Assembly (NCBI RefSeq): GCF_000430825.1
Contig: NZ_AUMT01000010.1
Coordinates: forward strand, 62,001-126,000
Direction: 5' to 3'
Source of the DNA: Chryseobacterium daeguense DSM 19388
GTDB taxonomy: Bacteria; Bacteroidota; Bacteroidia; Flavobacteriales; Weeksellaceae
Length of the DNA: 64,000 bases
A program made the translations under genes and the position numbers. Below are positions 61,582 through 64,000 of this stretch, in pieces; the stretch's first letter is position 1; every line of letters begins with the position of its first letter. Under the pieces are notes generated by a model. That model did no database searches, was not told the DNA's origin, and was given only the letters and a program-made list of their open reading frames with translations.

Positions 61582-62772
61582 ATGAAAAGATTTTTGAGTT
61601 TATTGGCCATTACTTTTTCGGTTATGGCATTTTCACAGCAGCAGGGAAAACTGAGGAAAGTGGCCACAGTAGGCTTTTTGAATGTAGAAAACCTTTGGGA
61701 CACGATACGCTCGGCAGATTATATAGATGGAACCAAAGATGTTAAAAATCCGGCATTCCACAGAAGTATTCCTATGGATTCCATCAAATTTCTGGAAGCA
61801 GAAAAATATGAAGGCCCATGGAGCGATGAAGCCCTTAAAGGTAAAAAAGTAATAAGATATCAGAGCGGAAATGAAGAATTTACGCCCAACAGTGCTAAAA
61901 ATTACAATACAAAAATTTACAAGGCAAAACTTGCCAATGAGGCAAAAGTAATTTCTGAGCTTGGAGCACAATACACAAAAACGGCCCCGGCTGTAGTAGG
62001 CTTGATAGAAGTGGAAAACAGACAGGTTATTGAAGATCTTGTAAAACAACCCGCACTGGCAAAATATGATTACGGGATTATCCATTACAACTCATACGAT
62101 TACAGAGGTATTGATGTAGCCCTGATTTATCAGAAAAGAAGATTCACGCCTACTAATTCGTTAAAAAAAGAACTGAAGGTATTCGGTGATGACGGCAGAA
62201 GGGAATATACGAGGGATATTTTAGTGGTAACCGGTATGCTTGACAATGAAAAAGTAGCATTTTTCATGAACCATTGGCCTTCAAGAAGAGGTGGTGAGGC
62301 TATTTCCTTACCTAAAAGAAATGCAGCCGCAGCTTTATTGAAACAACAAATGGACAGTGTAAGAGCAGCAGATCCTTCTACAAAATTATTTGCAATGGGA
62401 GATTTTAATGATGATCCTGTAAGCGCAAGTTTAAAAAATCATCTGAAAGCACAGGCAAACCCTAAAGATTTAAGCGAAAACACGCCTTATCTTAATCTAA
62501 TGTATCCTTTATACAAAAAAGGGGTGGCTTCTTTAGCTTATCAGGATGCACCGAACTTATTCGACCAGATTATTGTTTCTAAAAATGTAGTGGCAGATCA
62601 GGTAACAAAAGAATATTCTGTTTACAAAGCAGAAATTTTTGCTCCGCCTTATTTAGTGAATAAAGAAGGAAATTACAAAGGCTATCCTTTCCGCTCATGG
62701 AACGGCGATCAGTTCACCGGTGGTTATAGCGACCACTTCCCGGCATTTGTAGTTCTCCAGAAAGAACCATAA
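61582..62772 (+). CDS. Exported endonuclease/exonuclease/phosphatase-family enzyme
   Basis: 396 residues. Signal peptide 1-19 (LLAITFSVMAFSQ). EEP-fold catalytic blocks: GFLNVENLWDT (about 30), GLIEVENRQ (about 142), NHWPSRRGGE (about 230), MGDFNDDP (about 272) and YSDHFPAFVVL (about 382), carrying the Asn, Glu, Asp and His residues of the family. It is extracellular or periplasmic, cutting nucleic acids or phosphoesters. It is divergent from the TonB/DUF5689 operon and has the same promoter type, so the three may act together in scavenging. Confidence 0.92.
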   Translation: MKRFLSLLAITFSVMAFSQQQGKLRKVATVGFLNVENLWDTIRSADYIDGTKDVKNPAFHRSIPMDSIKFLEAEKYEGPWSDEALKGKKVIRYQSGNEEFTPNSAKNYNTKIYKAKLANEAKVISELGAQYTKTAPAVVGLIEVENRQVIEDLVKQPALAKYDYGIIHYNSYDYRGIDVALIYQKRRFTPTNSLKKELKVFGDDGRREYTRDILVVTGMLDNEKVAFFMNHWPSRRGGEAISLPKRNAAAALLKQQMDSVRAADPSTKLFAMGDFNDDPVSASLKNHLKAQANPKDLSENTPYLNLMYPLYKKGVASLAYQDAPNLFDQIIVSKNVVADQVTKEYSVYKAEIFAPPYLVNKEGNYKGYPFRSWNGDQFTGGYSDHFPAFVVLQKEP

Positions 62773-62777
62773 AACAG

Positions 62778-62804
62778 AGCACTCATTTTTGGGTGCTTTT
62801 TTTG
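62778..62804 (+). terminator. Terminator adjoining the next promoter
   Basis: AGCACTC/GGGTGCT 7-bp stem (one G-U pair), 6-nt loop, then seven T residues running into the next -7 element. Confidence 0.7.
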
Positions 62805-62812
62805 TACCTTTA
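62805..62812 (+). promoter_or_regulatory. -7-like element (TACCTTTA), 4 nt before the start codon
   Basis: TACCTTTA (consensus TAnnTTTG except the last base) then AAAT and the ATG at 62817, directly after a terminator. Confidence 0.45.
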
Positions 62813-62816
62813 AAAT

Positions 62817-63239
62817 ATGAAAAACATAATCTTACTATTCATCATTTTTCTTTTGCCGTTCGGCTGCCGCGCGCAGACTGATACAAAAGACGGTCAGGAG
62901 AAATCAGAAATGAAACCTTCAAAAAATGAAGACGGAGAATGGGATCTTACGGTAATTGACACTCAGTTTGATTATTTTTTGAATGCCGTTGCTAAACCTA
63001 TCAGCCAATATTCAGAATCATATTTAAAAACTAAAAATACACTTTTGGTAAGTGAATGGAATTCTTACTATTCTTCGGGAAAATACAGAAATGTCATTGA
63101 ATCCTCAATTGATTATGATCCCAAAGAAAATTACGGCTTAAAATTCGAGTATAAATTGTATCAGGTTTTTGCTTATGTAAACTGGAAATACGGATTGCGA
63201 ATGAATGGGCTTTCGGGAAGTGACGTAACAAGATATTAA
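62817..63239 (+). CDS. Exported protein of unknown function
   Basis: 140 residues. Signal sequence 1-20 ending LPFGCRAQ; the Cys at 17 could make it a lipoprotein, or the AQ site could be cut by signal peptidase I. The mature part starts with acidic linker KDGQEKSEMKPSKNEDGE and has conserved-looking blocks WDLTVIDTQFDYFLNAVAKP and LLVSEWNSYYSSGKYRNVIE. Small DUF-type proteins of this kind are common in Chryseobacterium. Function unknown. Confidence 0.75.
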   Translation: MKNIILLFIIFLLPFGCRAQTDTKDGQEKSEMKPSKNEDGEWDLTVIDTQFDYFLNAVAKPISQYSESYLKTKNTLLVSEWNSYYSSGKYRNVIESSIDYDPKENYGLKFEYKLYQVFAYVNWKYGLRMNGLSGSDVTRY

Positions 63240-63275
63240 AAAAGGTTCAGAATTGCTCTGAACCTTTTCTTTTTA
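63239..63275. terminator. Bidirectional terminator between convergent genes
   Basis: AAAAGGTTCAG/CTGAACCTTTT 11-bp stem; T-run on both strands. Serves the genes at 62817 and 63290. Confidence 0.8.
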
Positions 63276-63289
63276 TAATAGTTTAAAAA

Positions 63290-63886
63290 TTATTTGTTGA
63301 ATAATTCTTCTACTTTATCCCAGTTTACAACAGAGAAAAATGCTGCAACATAGTCAGGTCTTCTGTTTTGATAGTTTAAATAATATGCGTGCTCCCAAAC
63401 ATCAAGTCCTAAAACCGGAGTTCCTTTTACGTCTGCAACAGGCATTAACGGGTTATCCTGATTTGGAGTAGAAGTTACCGCAACAGAACCGTCAGCATTT
63501 TTTACCAACCATGCCCATCCAGAACCAAATCTTGTTTTAGCAGCATCAGAAAAATCAGTTTTGAATTTTTCAAAACCTCCGTATGCTTCAATAGCAGCTT
63601 TTACGTTACCTACAGGCTCTTTGCTGCCTCCCGGGGTTAAAATTTCCCAGAATAAAGTATGGTTGAAGTGTCCTCCGCCGTTATTTCTTACTGCAGGCTT
63701 ATCAGTTCCCGTCTTGCAGATTTCTTCTATTGTTTTTCCTTCTAAATCAGTTCCTTTGATGGCATTATTTAAATTGTCAATATATGCTTGGTGGTGCTTT
63801 GTATGGTGGATTTCCATAGTTCTTGCGTCGATAGTCGGCTCCAGTGCATCGTAAGCATATCCTAATTTTGGTAATTCAAATGACAT
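63290..63886 (-). CDS. Superoxide dismutase, Fe/Mn type
   Basis: 198 residues from the ATG at 63886; an in-frame ATG at 63925 is rejected because it lies before the promoter. [65 protein letters not shown] and [19 protein letters not shown] carry the three His and one Asp metal ligands ([19 protein letters not shown]). It dismutes superoxide to peroxide and O2 in the cytosol. Sequence does not safely tell Fe from Mn, and a cambialistic form is common in this phylum. Confidence 0.96.
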   Translation of the reverse strand: MSFELPKLGYAYDALEPTIDARTMEIHHTKHHQAYIDNLNNAIKGTDLEGKTIEEICKTGTDKPAVRNNGGGHFNHTLFWEILTPGGSKEPVGNVKAAIEAYGGFEKFKTDFSDAAKTRFGSGWAWLVKNADGSVAVTSTPNQDNPLMPVADVKGTPVLGLDVWEHAYYLNYQNRRPDYVAAFFSVVNWDKVEELFNK

Positions 63887-63912
63887 AATTTTTATTTTTA
63901 ATGTTATTAACC

Positions 63913-63943
63913 CAAATTTAGCCATAAATTAACCTATATTCAA
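63913..63943 (-). promoter_or_regulatory. Complete -33/-7 promoter of the superoxide dismutase gene
   Basis: Minus strand TTG (63941-63943), 20 bp, TAAATTTG (63913-63920), 26 nt before the ATG at 63886. Confidence 0.65.
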
Positions 63944-64000
63944 AGTATAGGGATTATTTTAATAAATCTTTAACATTGATGAATTGATTTAGAATGAATT

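Noticed and set aside
1..64000. CRISPR array, tRNA, rRNA or IS element
   Set aside because: I looked for regular repeat-spacer units, cloverleaf-like genes, rRNA stretches and transposase motifs and found none that I can support.

Overview
The window is chromosomal DNA from a member of the Bacteroidota, class Flavobacteriia, most likely Chryseobacterium or a close Weeksellaceae relative. Evidence: AT-rich DNA, promoters with the Bacteroidota -7 element TAnnTTTG, almost no Shine-Dalgarno sequences, several proteins with C-terminal type IX secretion (T9SS) type B sorting domains, an XrtF exosortase pair, TonB-dependent receptors with partner lipoproteins, and secreted proteins cut after 'AQ'. 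I recognise no rRNA, tRNA, CRISPR array, integrase or transposase.

Layout. 1-11.3 kb is a surface-glycan locus: the end of an asnB-like gene with two GT2 genes; a leftward operon of methyltransferase, acyltransferase-3, MBOAT O-acyltransferase and SGNH-like protein; and a rightward coupled operon GT2-GT4-hexapeptide acyltransferase-GT4, then a serine-acetyltransferase-like gene. 11.5-14.9 kb is an inorganic-carbon cluster: beta-carbonic anhydrase, small exported peptide, SulP anion transporter, second beta-carbonic anhydrase. 14.9-15.3 kb is a gene-free stretch of degenerate repeats. 15.3-20.8 kb holds pth, two paralogous lipoproteins and three tandem paralogous secreted proteins. 21.4-29.3 kb holds mfd, small exported proteins, a GH3-family enzyme and an MFS exporter. 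29.4-43.0 kb is an array of five large T9SS type B surface proteins, split by dnaB and rnhA. 43.1-46.8 kb holds a nitroreductase and the NAD genes nadB and nadC with an unknown membrane gene between them. 47.0-52.3 kb has a TonB receptor, a small membrane protein, asd and a CDF transporter. 52.4-53.4 kb is the XrtF pair. 53.4-56.4 kb carries an AmgK-like kinase, a stand-alone RapZ C-terminal domain, a MurU-like nucleotidyltransferase and a LOG-family protein. 57.1-62.8 kb is a TonB receptor, DUF5689 lipoprotein and exported endonuclease/phosphatase-family enzyme. The window ends with a small exported protein and superoxide dismutase.

How the genes work together. The glycan cluster builds and O-acylates a surface polysaccharide. 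The adhesin array and XrtF pair belong to cell-surface export and sorting. The carbonic anhydrases and SulP probably interconvert and import CO2/bicarbonate. The kinase/RapZ-C/nucleotidyltransferase trio looks like peptidoglycan-sugar recycling (MurNAc to UDP-MurNAc) with a putative amino-sugar sensor.

Most interesting signals: (i) the five adhesins swap two versions of their C-terminal half independently of two N-terminal types; (ii) a RapZ-C protein sits between AmgK- and MurU-like genes; (iii) a set of genes has the -7 promoter element exactly 4 nt before the start codon, implying leaderless mRNAs; (iv) some promoters overlap the terminator of the preceding gene; (v) intergenic palindromic repeat families.
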